Source: Opitutaceae bacterium TAV5
GTDB taxonomy: Bacteria; Verrucomicrobiota; Verrucomicrobiia; Opitutales; Opitutaceae
Reading direction: 5' to 3'
Assembly (NCBI GenBank): GCA_000242935.3
Contig: CP007053.1
Location: 4,697,001 to 4,761,000, forward strand
Length of the DNA stretch: 64,000 bases
Part shown: one piece after another, positions 1-8,419 of the stretch
Position numbering within the stretch: position 1 is the first letter of the stretch
Layout of the letters: each line of letters starts with the position of its first letter
Notes under the pieces: generated by a model
What the model was told of the DNA's origin: nothing
The model's database searches: none
Seen by the model: only the letters and a program-made list of their open reading frames with translations
Position numbers and translations under genes: made by a program

Positions 1-131
1 GCGACCTGGAGGTTTTTGTGGCGGTGGAAAATCTTTTCGACACCGAGGTCCAGACCGGCCGCACCGCCGCCGGCGTGGTCAGCGTCGGCCCGCCCCGGCA
101 GGCCCGCGCCGGGGTGCGCTGGAACTGGTGA
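1..131 (+). CDS. TonB-dependent receptor, C-terminal end only
   Basis: Only the last 43 codons are in the window; the reading frame starts at base 3 and ends at the TGA at 129-131. The tail contains VENLFDTEVQTGRTA followed by a Gly/Pro turn and ends in the aromatic RWNW. The 'VENLFD' strand near the end and a terminal aromatic residue are typical of the last beta-strands of TonB-dependent outer-membrane receptors, where the terminal aromatic is the assembly signal. The substrate cannot be judged from this piece. The IS element begins 46 bases after the stop and does not interrupt it. Confidence 0.75.
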   Translation, partial: DLEVFVAVENLFDTEVQTGRTAAGVVSVGPPRQARAGVRWNW

Positions 132-177
132 TTCTGTCGTTCCGGTCCGTCGGGCCGCCGGGCTTCGTAACCGTTTA

Positions 178-1177
178 GAGCATATTAAATAAAACTGTAA
201 CCGCATGCGGCGAACCAGCCAAGTGCGTCTTGGGGAGTGACGGAGCGTAACGCGGAGGCGACAGCCTTGAGGAGGTCGGGGTGATTACGCGCCTGAGCCT
301 TGCGAAGGAGGGCCTTCACCTTGCTCCACATCATCTCGATGGGGTTGAGGTCGGGGGAGTAGGCGGGAAGGAAGCGGACCTGGGCGCCGACCTGTTCGAT
401 CAGGGCGAGGGTGTGTTCGTTTTTATGGGAGCCGAGGTTGTCCATGACGACGATGTCGCCTGGACGCAGCGAGGGGACCAGCACCTCGCGCACGTAGGCC
501 TGGAAGACCTCGGTGTTGGTTGCTCCCTTGATGGTCATGCACGCGGTGGTGCCGTCCAGCCGCACCGAGGAAATCATCGTGGTGGTGTTCCAGTGGCCGT
601 GTGGGGCGTGGCAGACCAGCCGTTTTCCTTTGGGCGAGCGGCCCCGCAAACGCGTCATGTTCGTCTTGGCCGCCGACTCGTCGATAAAGACAAGCCGGGC
701 CGGATCGAACGCGCCCTGGCCGCGTTTCCATCCGCGACGCGCCTTGGCAATATCCGGGCGGTTTTGCTCGGCCGCATGGAGCGTCTTTTTTTATATGTCA
801 GTCCCAGCTTCGCGAGCACCTGATGGATCGCCGGAATCGTGCAGACCAGATCGAGGCGCTCCTTGATCTCGGCCAAGGTCAGGTCCGGATGCCTCGCCAC
901 CAACGCCTTCAGCTCCTGGCCGCGTTCAGGCAACAACCGCGCCTTCCTTCCGGAAAACCGGTGCCTGGCTTCGATCTGCCCTGTCCTGCGCCTTTGCATC
1001 AACAGCTTCTTGACCATCCCCAACGACACCCGGAAACGCTTCGCTACCTCCTCCTGCGTCCACTCTCCCTCATCGTAGGTCTCCACTATCCGGCGCCTCA
1101 AATCCAAAGAAATGCTTTTCATCCCGAAAAATTGAACCATCTATTCCAAAATAGATACAGTTTTATTTAAAATGCTC
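178..1177 (-). mobile_element. Complete IS630-family insertion sequence, 1000 bp
   Basis: The element has 22-bp terminal inverted repeats (178-199 and 1156-1177) differing at one base. It is flanked by TA dinucleotides at 176-177 and 1178-1179, the target duplication typical of IS630/Tc1-mariner elements. It holds one transposase on the minus strand, split over two frames. The right end lies exactly at the stop codon of the neighbouring transglutaminase gene: TA plus the first base of the element form its TAG stop. Removing the element and one TA would give a TAA stop, so the insertion did not change the protein. Confidence 0.93.
185..1140 (-). CDS. IS630-type DDE transposase, made by -1 frameshift
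   Basis: The gene is in two overlapping frames. The upstream frame (1140 to 655) encodes an N-terminal helix-turn-helix part, with WTQEEVAKRFRVSLGMVKKL near residues 28-46. The downstream frame (open to 185) encodes the catalytic part. A run of seven A residues (plus-strand T at 786-792) lies where the frames meet. A -1 slip there joins them into about 318 residues, the usual IS630 length. The first catalytic Asp (VFIDES) appears only in the shifted frame; the second Asp is in VVMDNLGSHK and the Glu in DLNPIEMMW. All three are intact, so the element looks active. The start could also be the internal Met at 1122. Confidence 0.9.
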
Positions 1178-2079
1178 TAGCGTCCCGGGGTCGGGAGGGG
1201 CGCGTCTTCGGGCTCCACGGTGACCTCGACCTTGAGGGCGTGGGTGCCGGCGCCGCTGAAGACGCCGCGCGTGGGCGTAATGTCGGCGTAGTCGCGGCCG
1301 CGGGCGACGGTGATGTGGCCGTTGCCGGCAAACATCCGGTTGGTCGGATCGTAATCCACCCAGCCCATGCCGGGCACGTGGACCGATACCCAGGCGTGCA
1401 TCGCATCGACGCCGAGCAGGCGCGGCGAACCGGGCGGCGGCTTCGTCAGGAGGTAGCCGCTCACGTAGGCGGCGGCGAGCCCGTGCTGACGCAGGCAGCT
1501 GAGGAACAGGTGCGCGAAATCCTGGCATACGCCGCGCCGGTTGTGCAGCACGCGGGCGAGCGGGGTCGAGACGGTCGTTACCTTGGAGTCGAAGGTGTAG
1601 TCGCGGCCGAAGTTTTCGCCGAGCGCGGCCAGCCAGGTGAGGACGGGCGTCTCCGCATCATCGAGGCCGGCGGCGAGCGCGGCGGCCTCGGGCAGGAAGG
1701 GCACCAGCGCGGTGGGGTGCCGGTACTGTTCGAGCAGAAACTCCCCGTGGCGGATGGCCCCGGTCGTTTGCCGGGCGGCGAGCGCCGGAGGCGGCGTGAG
1801 ATCGAAGGCGAGGGCGGGCGGCTCGTTGCGCTCGACGTGGCTGACGGCGTGGATGACGAGTTCCGTGTGCGGCTCGCTGAGACTGAAGAGCTGCATCCGG
1901 TTGCCGAAAAAATCCTCGCGCGTGGCGATGTCGGCCGGCTGCGGAGTGACGGTGAGGCGGTAGTCGAGGCACTTCTGGGCGGCGCTGTCGCGCGGTTGCA
2001 GGCGCAGCAACTGCCACGCCGTGGCCACGGCGGCGGGATGCGTCCAGGTAGTGGTGTGAGTGATACGGTAGCGCGGCAT
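1177..2079 (-). CDS. Transglutaminase-like cysteine protease-fold protein
   Basis: About 300 residues. The N-terminal third is the beta-rich domain common in this family (YRITHTTTW). The core has the catalytic triad: Cys185 in RRGVCQDFAH, His228 in DAMHAWVSV and Asp244 in VDYDPTN. I start at the Met at 2079 because the 17 codons upstream are read from a dispersed intergenic repeat and would give an unrelated N-terminus. Such proteins (COG1305) are regularly encoded beside alpha-E/ATP-grasp proteins and DUF2126 proteins, as here, and are thought to cleave or transfer peptide amide bonds; the substrate is unknown. No signal peptide is evident. The stop codon was rebuilt by the adjacent IS insertion. 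Confidence 0.88.
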   Translation of the reverse strand: MPRYRITHTTTWTHPAAVATAWQLLRLQPRDSAAQKCLDYRLTVTPQPADIATREDFFGNRMQLFSLSEPHTELVIHAVSHVERNEPPALAFDLTPPPALAARQTTGAIRHGEFLLEQYRHPTALVPFLPEAAALAAGLDDAETPVLTWLAALGENFGRDYTFDSKVTTVSTPLARVLHNRRGVCQDFAHLFLSCLRQHGLAAAYVSGYLLTKPPPGSPRLLGVDAMHAWVSVHVPGMGWVDYDPTNRMFAGNGHITVARGRDYADITPTRGVFSGAGTHALKVEVTVEPEDAPLPTPGR

Positions 2080-2090
2080 GGTCAGGGTTT

Positions 2091-2277
2091 TAACCACTAA
2101 TGGACACTGATGCACACTAATGGATGGCATGTCGGAGCGGCGGAGTCCCCGCCGCCGGACGCGCGCCAGCGCGCCTTCCGATCCTGCGGGACGGTCGTCC
2201 CGTCCGGCGGCGGGGACGCCGCCGCTCCAATGCTCTGGAGGTCTTTATTAGTGTCCATCAGTGTCCATTAGTGGTTA
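2091..2277. repeat. Nested inverted repeat between two genes
   Basis: Outer arms of about 29 bases at 2092-2120 and 2249-2276 (AACCACTAATGGACACTGAT type, one mismatch). Inner 28-base arms at 2134-2161 and 2201-2228 (GGAGCGGCGG...GGACG, one mismatch). The whole could fold as one long hairpin or cruciform. The outer right arm supplies the TAA stop of the ATP-grasp gene, and the outer left arm reaches to within about 12 bases of the start of the transglutaminase gene. It looks like a small non-autonomous palindromic element, or one such element inserted in another. Confidence 0.7.
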
Positions 2278-4803
2278 AAGAGAATCCGGTTTTGATTCAG
2301 CCATCTCCGCCTCGTCGCGCGGGGTGGCGTGGGAGAAGTAGATCCGGGTCACGCGGTTGCCCAGCTCCCGGTTGATCGCGGCGAGGTCGTCCCAGAAGGG
2401 CGCGGCGGTGGCGAAATCCGCGGCGAAGCGCGCGGTGTCGGCGAGGCGCACGATGCTCAGGTAATAGAGCGCCCGGTTGCGCAGTTGCTCGACGGCGCGG
2501 GGCGCGGGATGGTCGGGCAGGGCGGCGAGGCTTTGCACCGCCAGGTCGGCCTGGTAGTGCAGGCCGCGGGTGTTCTCGCGTTCGGAGACGAGCCATTGCA
2601 GGACCGTCTCCGGATGAAACGCGCCGTGGTGCATCGAGCGGTAGGCGAACAGGCAGTCGGCAAGGTACAGCGCCGTCTGCAGGCGGAATTCCGAGGGCGC
2701 GGAGCCGGCGGTCTCGCCGAGCAGGAATTGCAGCACGGAGAGGATTTGCAGGCTGCGCTCGACGCGGCGGCCCAGGTCGAGGAAATGCCAGGCGGTGTTG
2801 CGCGGCAGGTTCTCGGCGAGGATGCCGTCGAGCGCCGCCAGTTGCCCGCGCAGGCCGGCGAGGGCGGGCGGGGCGGCATGGCGCGATTCGCGCAGGCGGC
2901 GGGTCATCTGCCAGGCTTCGGGCGGCAGGCGCGGCTTGACGGATTCCAGATTGCGGCCGAGCCGCTCGAGGTTGGCGCCGAGGCTGCCGGGCTGCTTCGG
3001 ATCGGCGGCGATGCGCCGGACAAAGGCGGCGTTTTTTTCGACGGTGGTTTCGTCCGGAGGAGGCACGAGCAGGAGATGGCAAAGGAGCCGCACGGCATCG
3101 TCGATCACGGCGGTGTCGAGCGTGGCGATCTCGTCGCGCAGGAGCGGCTCGAGCTTGCCGAGCAGGCGGGCGAGCTGCCCGGTGCGTTCGAGGTAGCGGC
3201 CGAGCCAGAAAAGGTCGTCGGCCAGCCGGCTGGGCGTGGCGTGCGCCTCGCGTTGCACGACGGGAGGCGCGCTCCCGGGCGCGGTCACGACGACGGTGGA
3301 GGCGGAGGGGACGCCGAGCTCGCGCAACACCCAGATATCCTTGGCGACGGAGCCGGTTTGCAGCGAGACGATGGCGTCCTCGCCGACCGGGTTGCACCGG
3401 GCGAGGCCGCCGGGCATGACCTGGTAATCGCCGTCGTGCCAGGCGAGGTAGATGCGCGCGATGAACGGCATTGCCATCAGCCGGCCGGTGGCGGGCGCGA
3501 GGCCGGGCGTGGTGCCGAGCAGCACGCGTTCCTGTCCGCACCAGGCCTGGGGATGCTGCCGGATTTCGCGGGCCAGCGTGTCGCGGCCGGCTTCGCTGAG
3601 GTGCGGACCGTAGCGGAGGGGAGGAACGCCGGGAGAGGGAAACGCGGGCTTGATGACGAGGTTGTGCAGGTTTTCCAGCACATAGCGGCGCGCGTCGTCG
3701 TGGCCGCACCACCAGGTGGCGACGCTGGGCAGGCGTAGTTTTTCTCCCAGGACGTGGCGGCAGAGCGGGGCGAGAAAGGCGAGCAGGGCGTTGGTTTCGA
3801 GCGCGCGGCCGCCGGGGAGATTGGCGATGGCGACGCGGCGGGAGTGCGCGGCCTCGACCAGGCCCGGCACGCCGAGCAGCGACTGGTTGTTGAGCTCCAG
3901 AGGATCGCAGAAATCGGAATCGACGCGCCGCACGATCACATCGACCCGGCGCAGGCCGCCGACCGTGCGCAGGTAAACCCGCCGGTCGCGGGTGGTGAGG
4001 TCGGCGCCCTCGACCAGCGGGTAGCCGAGATAGCGGGCGAGGTAGGCGTGTTCGAAATACGTTTCGTTGGCCGGGCCGGGCGTGAGAAACACGACGTGCG
4101 GATCACTCCCGTCGCGGCCGCGGGGGTCGAGTTGTTCCAGAGACCGGCGGAAGTCGTGGAAAAAGCGGTGGAGCCGCGTGACGGGCGCGCGCTGGAAAAC
4201 GCCGGGCAGCACCTGGCGGTTGATCATCCGGTTTTGCAGCGAGTAGCCGAGGCCGGAGGGCGCGTCGAGCCGGTCCTCGATCACCCACCAGCGGCCGTCG
4301 GGCGAGCGGGCGATGTCGGCGGCGAGGGTGTGGAGAAACGGTTCGCCCCCGCTCCGGCCGAGCCCGGCGCAGGCGCGCAGGTAATGCGGGTTGGCCATGG
4401 CGAGCGAGGCCGGGAGGAGGCCGCTGCGCAGCAGGTCCTGCGCACCGTAAAGATCGTTGAGCAGGGCGTTGTAGAGGCGGGCGCGCTGCCGGAGTCCGTC
4501 AGTGATCAGGCTCCAGTCGCCGGCGCCGAGCAGCAGGGGCACGGGATCGAGGGGCCAGACGTGGGCGGTGGATTCGTCGCCGGCGTACACGTTCATGGTC
4601 ACGTCCTGTTCGAGCACGGCGCGCCGGCAGCTTTCGGCGGCGGCGCGGATGGCATCCTGCGGGTCGGGGCCGAGGTGCCGGAAAAACTCGGCCCACGCCG
4701 GACGCAGCGCGCCGTCGGGCGCGCGGCATTCGTCGAAATGGCCGGGGCGTTCCCGGTAGTCGGCGAGGAAATCGGTGGCAGGTGTATCGGCAGGTGTGTT
4801 CAT
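2275..4803 (-). CDS. Circularly permuted ATP-grasp + alpha-E domain protein
   Basis: About 842 residues in two parts. Residues 1 to about 490 match the circularly permuted ATP-grasp type 2 family (former DUF404/DUF407, COG2308), with VTRLHRFFHDFRRSLEQLDP and a block around GHDDARRYVLENLHNLVIKP. From about residue 510 (LADDLFWLGRYLERTGQLAR) to the end it is an alpha-helical alpha-E domain (COG2307). These parts are often separate genes; here they are fused. ATP-grasp enzymes join a carboxylate to an amine using ATP, so a peptide or amide ligase acting with the flanking transglutaminases is predicted; no substrate is known to me. I chose the Met at 4803; upstream codons read into a repeat. Confidence 0.88.
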   Translation of the reverse strand: MNTPADTPATDFLADYRERPGHFDECRAPDGALRPAWAEFFRHLGPDPQDAIRAAAESCRRAVLEQDVTMNVYAGDESTAHVWPLDPVPLLLGAGDWSLITDGLRQRARLYNALLNDLYGAQDLLRSGLLPASLAMANPHYLRACAGLGRSGGEPFLHTLAADIARSPDGRWWVIEDRLDAPSGLGYSLQNRMINRQVLPGVFQRAPVTRLHRFFHDFRRSLEQLDPRGRDGSDPHVVFLTPGPANETYFEHAYLARYLGYPLVEGADLTTRDRRVYLRTVGGLRRVDVIVRRVDSDFCDPLELNNQSLLGVPGLVEAAHSRRVAIANLPGGRALETNALLAFLAPLCRHVLGEKLRLPSVATWWCGHDDARRYVLENLHNLVIKPAFPSPGVPPLRYGPHLSEAGRDTLAREIRQHPQAWCGQERVLLGTTPGLAPATGRLMAMPFIARIYLAWHDGDYQVMPGGLARCNPVGEDAIVSLQTGSVAKDIWVLRELGVPSASTVVVTAPGSAPPVVQREAHATPSRLADDLFWLGRYLERTGQLARLLGKLEPLLRDEIATLDTAVIDDAVRLLCHLLLVPPPDETTVEKNAAFVRRIAADPKQPGSLGANLERLGRNLESVKPRLPPEAWQMTRRLRESRHAAPPALAGLRGQLAALDGILAENLPRNTAWHFLDLGRRVERSLQILSVLQFLLGETAGSAPSEFRLQTALYLADCLFAYRSMHHGAFHPETVLQWLVSERENTRGLHYQADLAVQSLAALPDHPAPRAVEQLRNRALYYLSIVRLADTARFAADFATAAPFWDDLAAINRELGNRVTRIYFSHATPRDEAEMAESKPDSL

Positions 4804-4849
4804 CCGGCGGGAGGTTTGATGGCCGCAAGGAGGCACAATGGTGAAGGGC

Positions 4850-4929
4850 AAATTGCGAATGACAAATGACGAACGACGAATGAAAGGCGGATCGGCCCCC
4901 CGTCATTCGTCATTTGTCATTCGCAATTT
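4850..4929. repeat. Inverted repeat between ATP-grasp and DUF2126 genes
   Basis: Arms of about 28 bases (AAATTGCGAATGACAAATGA on the left at about 4850, its complement ending at 4929) separated by about 20 bases. It fills the gap between two same-strand genes. It may act as an mRNA hairpin adjusting relative expression of the two genes, or be a small mobile palindrome; the sequence alone does not decide. Confidence 0.65.
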
Positions 4930-7900
4930 CAGACCGGCTCCGGCTGGCGCAGGTCGAGCGTGAACGGCATGCCGGGCGCCGGATCGCGGAGGAGGCTGAT
5001 CGGCTCGGTGCCGGGGGTGTGGCCGGAGGTGAAAAAGCGGGCGAGGCGGCGGCTTTCCGCTTCGAAGGAATTGACCGGCAGGGTGTCGTAATTGCGCCCG
5101 CCGGGATGCGCGACGTGGCAGGTGCAGCCGCCGAGCGAGCGGCGGTTCCAGGTGTCCACGAGGTCGAAGACGAGCGGCGCATGCACGCCGATCGTCGGCT
5201 GGAGGCAGTTGGGCGGCTGCCAGGCGCGGTAACGCACGCCGGCCACGCCTTCGCCGTTGACGCCGGTGGGATGCAGCGGGAGGCGGCGTCCGTTGACCGC
5301 GAGGGCGAAGCGGTCGCCGGCGAGGCCGCGGACCTTGACCTGGAGGCGCTCCAGCGAACTGTCCACGTAGCGTACGGTGCCGCCCGCGCCGGCTTCCTCG
5401 CCGAGCACGTGCCAGGGTTCGAGCGCGGTGCGCAGCTCGACCTGCACGTCGCGCTGCGCGAACTCGCCGATGCGCGGGAAACGGAATTCGAAGTGCGGGG
5501 CGAACCACGACGGCTCGAACGGATAACCGGCCTCGCGCAGGTCGCGCAGCACGTCGTTGAAATCCGTCTCGCAGAAGTGCGGGAGCATCCAGCGGTCGTG
5601 GATGTCGGTGCCCCAGGCCACGAGCCGGTTGCGGTACGGTTCGCGCCAGAACTTGCTGACGAGGCCGCGCAGGAGCAGGTGCTGGGTGAGGCTCATGCGG
5701 GCGTGCGGCGGCATCTCGAAGGCGCGCATCTCGACGAGGCCGAGCCGGCCGGCGGGGCCGTCGGGCGAGTAGAGTTTGTCGATGCTGAACTCGGCGCGGT
5801 GGGTGTTGCCCGTGGCGTCGGTCAGCAGGTTGCGGAAGAGCCGGTCCACGAGCCAGGGCGCGGTGTTGCCCGCGGCCCGTTGCCGGTCCATCTCGGCAAA
5901 GGCGATCTGCAGTTCGTAGAGGCTGTCGTTGCGGGCCTCGTCCACGCGCGGAGCCTGCGAGGTGGGCCCGATGAAGAGGCCGGAAAACAGGTAGCTGAGC
6001 GACGGGTGGTTTTGCCAGTAGGTGAGGAGCGAGCGCAGCAGGTCGGGCCGGCGCAGGACGGGAGAGTCGAGGGGCGTGTCGCCGCCGAGGATGATGTGGT
6101 TGCCGCCGCCGGTGCCGGTGTGGCGGCCGTCGATCATGAACTTCTCCGTGCCGAGGCGCGTCTGCCGGGCTTCTTCGTAGAGCGTCGTGGTGCGCTCGAC
6201 GAGCTGGGTCCAGGTGCGGCTCGGGTGGAGGTTGACCTCGATGACGCCGGGGTCGGGTGTGACGGAGAGTTTTTCGAGACGCGGGTCGCGGGGCGGCGGA
6301 TCGCCCTCGATGATGACGGGCATGCCCGTTTCGGTGACGGCGGCCTCGATGGCGGCGACGAGATCGAGGTAATCCTCGGCGCGCGCCACCGGCGGCATGA
6401 AGACATGCAGGCGGCCGTCGCGCGGCTGCACGCAGAGGGCGGTGCGGATGACGTTCGCGGCGCTTTCGCCCTCGCGCGGGCGGCGGTCGGGATCGTCCGG
6501 GAGCTGGGGGCGCAGCCCGGGCCCCTGCGCGGCGGGCGGGGTGTCCCGGCCGCGAACAAAGGGCTGGCCGGGGAGGCCGGCACCGGCGCGTTCGGGCGGG
6601 GGCGGAGCTCCGTAGGGAAATGTCCTCGGCAGCGCGGGCAGGGGCTGCGAAAGATCGCGCGGCGGCTCGTGCGGATAATCCTCGTCGGCCACCCAGGGGA
6701 TCGAATCGAGCGGCAGGCGCAGACCCATGGGAGAATCGCCCGGGATGAGCCAGAGCGTCTCGTCGTCGCGGAGAAACCAGGAGCCGGAAATCCAGACGGC
6801 GCGGTCGCCTTGCGTGACGCGCCGGACCGGCAGCGCGTAACCGGTCACCTCGCCGAGTTCTTTCTGGAAAATGCGGGCGATGCGTTCGCGCTCCTGTTTG
6901 TTTTTCAGGCGGGAATCGGCGGCGGAGACGTTGGTCGGCAGCCGCCGTTCCTTCCACGTGTAATAAAAAACATCCTCGTAGGCGGGCAGCAGGTGTTTGG
7001 GGTCGAGGCCGGCGATCCGGGCGATGCGCAGGGCGAGTTCCCGGGCCTCGCGCGGGCCGTATCCGTAATCGTGTGACTCGTCGGCGATCAGCGCATCGTT
7101 TTTCCAGACCGGCACGCCGTCCTTGCGCCAGAAGGCGGAGAGCGCCCAGCGCGGCAGCGGCTCGCCGGGGTACCATTTGCCCTGGCCGTAGTGCAGCAGG
7201 GCGCCGGGGGCGAACTGGTGGCGGAGGCGCTTGACGAGTTCGCCGGAGAGCACGCGTTTCTCGTGCGAGACGGCGGTGAAATTCCACTCGGGGCCGTCGG
7301 GATCGTCGATCGACACGAACGTGGGCTCGCCGCCCATGGTGAGGCGGATGTCGCCGGTTTCGAGATCGGCGTCGATCCGGTGGCCGAGCCGGTCGATGGC
7401 GGCCCATTGCTCCTCGGTGTAAGGCTGCGTGACGCGGGGCGATTCGTAGATGCGGCGCACCGACATTTCGTGGCCGAACCCGACTTCACATTTTTCGAGC
7501 ACTCCGGTGATGGGCGCGGCCCAGGACGGTTCGGGCGAGCAGGCGAGGGGGAGGTGGCCCTCGCCGGCGAGCAGGCCGGACGTGGGATCGAGCCCGATCC
7601 AGCCGGCGCCGGGCAGAAAAACCTCGCACCACGCGTGCAGGTCGGTGAAGTCCTGTTCGGCGCCAGAGGGGCCGTCGAGGGATTTCACGTCGGCCTTGAG
7701 CTGTATCAGATAACCGGACACGAAACGCGCGGCGAGGCCGGCGTGGCGCAGCGTCTGCACCAGCAGCCAGGCGGAGTCGCGGCACGAGCCGCTGGCCTTC
7801 GTGAGGGTTTCCTCGGGCGTTTGCACGCCCGGCTCCATGCGGATGATGTAGCGGATGTCGTGCGAGAGCTTTTGGTTGAGCGCGACGAGGAAGTTGATCG

Positions 7901-8321
7901 AGACTTGCGGGGTGAGGTCGAGCGAGCGGACCAGCGCCTCGAGCCGGGGCGTCAGCGGGTCGGTGCGCAGGTAGGGCGCGAGTTCGGCGGCGAGCGCCGG
8001 TTCATAGGCGAAGGGAAACTTTTCGGCGTAAGGTTCGAGAAAGAAGTCGAACGGGTTGTAAACCGACATCTCGGCCACGAGATCGACGGTGACGACGAAT
8101 TTGGTGGTCTTTTCGGGAAAGACGACGCGCGCCAGGTAATTGGTGAACGGGTCCTGCTGCCAGTTGATGAAGTGGCCTTCGGGCTCGATTTTCAGCGAGT
8201 ACGAGAGGACGGGAGTCCGGCAATGCGGGGCGGGCCGGAGGCGTATGACCTGGGGGCCGAGTTTGATCGGGCGGTCGTAGGCGTAGGCTGTCCGGTGGTG
8301 GAGAGCAACGTGGATGGGCAT
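4929..8321 (-). CDS. Transglutaminase + DUF2126 (COG4196) protein
   Basis: 1130 residues, the normal size of this family. The N-terminal 270 residues form a transglutaminase module with Cys180 (ASGSCRDSAW), His229 (DLHAWCEVF) and Asp245 (GLDPTSG). The rest is DUF2126, with IRLTMGGEPTFVSIDDPDGP near residues 345-365 and FMIDGRHTGTGGGNHIILGG in the middle. In many bacteria this protein is encoded with an alpha-E protein, a permuted ATP-grasp protein and a second transglutaminase, exactly the set found here. The cluster is predicted (work of Aravind and colleagues on amidoligases) to make and trim a peptide or peptide tag. No signal peptide is seen, so a cytoplasmic location is likely. Confidence 0.9.
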   Translation of the reverse strand: MPIHVALHHRTAYAYDRPIKLGPQVIRLRPAPHCRTPVLSYSLKIEPEGHFINWQQDPFTNYLARVVFPEKTTKFVVTVDLVAEMSVYNPFDFFLEPYAEKFPFAYEPALAAELAPYLRTDPLTPRLEALVRSLDLTPQVSINFLVALNQKLSHDIRYIIRMEPGVQTPEETLTKASGSCRDSAWLLVQTLRHAGLAARFVSGYLIQLKADVKSLDGPSGAEQDFTDLHAWCEVFLPGAGWIGLDPTSGLLAGEGHLPLACSPEPSWAAPITGVLEKCEVGFGHEMSVRRIYESPRVTQPYTEEQWAAIDRLGHRIDADLETGDIRLTMGGEPTFVSIDDPDGPEWNFTAVSHEKRVLSGELVKRLRHQFAPGALLHYGQGKWYPGEPLPRWALSAFWRKDGVPVWKNDALIADESHDYGYGPREARELALRIARIAGLDPKHLLPAYEDVFYYTWKERRLPTNVSAADSRLKNKQERERIARIFQKELGEVTGYALPVRRVTQGDRAVWISGSWFLRDDETLWLIPGDSPMGLRLPLDSIPWVADEDYPHEPPRDLSQPLPALPRTFPYGAPPPPERAGAGLPGQPFVRGRDTPPAAQGPGLRPQLPDDPDRRPREGESAANVIRTALCVQPRDGRLHVFMPPVARAEDYLDLVAAIEAAVTETGMPVIIEGDPPPRDPRLEKLSVTPDPGVIEVNLHPSRTWTQLVERTTTLYEEARQTRLGTEKFMIDGRHTGTGGGNHIILGGDTPLDSPVLRRPDLLRSLLTYWQNHPSLSYLFSGLFIGPTSQAPRVDEARNDSLYELQIAFAEMDRQRAAGNTAPWLVDRLFRNLLTDATGNTHRAEFSIDKLYSPDGPAGRLGLVEMRAFEMPPHARMSLTQHLLLRGLVSKFWREPYRNRLVAWGTDIHDRWMLPHFCETDFNDVLRDLREAGYPFEPSWFAPHFEFRFPRIGEFAQRDVQVELRTALEPWHVLGEEAGAGGTVRYVDSSLERLQVKVRGLAGDRFALAVNGRRLPLHPTGVNGEGVAGVRYRAWQPPNCLQPTIGVHAPLVFDLVDTWNRRSLGGCTCHVAHPGGRNYDTLPVNSFEAESRRLARFFTSGHTPGTEPISLLRDPAPGMPFTLDLRQPEPV

Positions 8322-8419
8322 AGGATGGCTGACTCGGGGATCCTATAGCAGAAGGCGGGCCGAGTCAGGGGCGCGGGGCAAAAAGGGAGCCGGAAGCCGG
8401 GTTTTTGCCGTTCTGGCGG

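Noticed and set aside
4914-7076. Long plus-strand frame opposite the DUF2126 gene
   Set aside because: Composition is Gly/Ala/Val/Arg-rich nonsense, and the minus-strand protein is complete with catalytic motifs.
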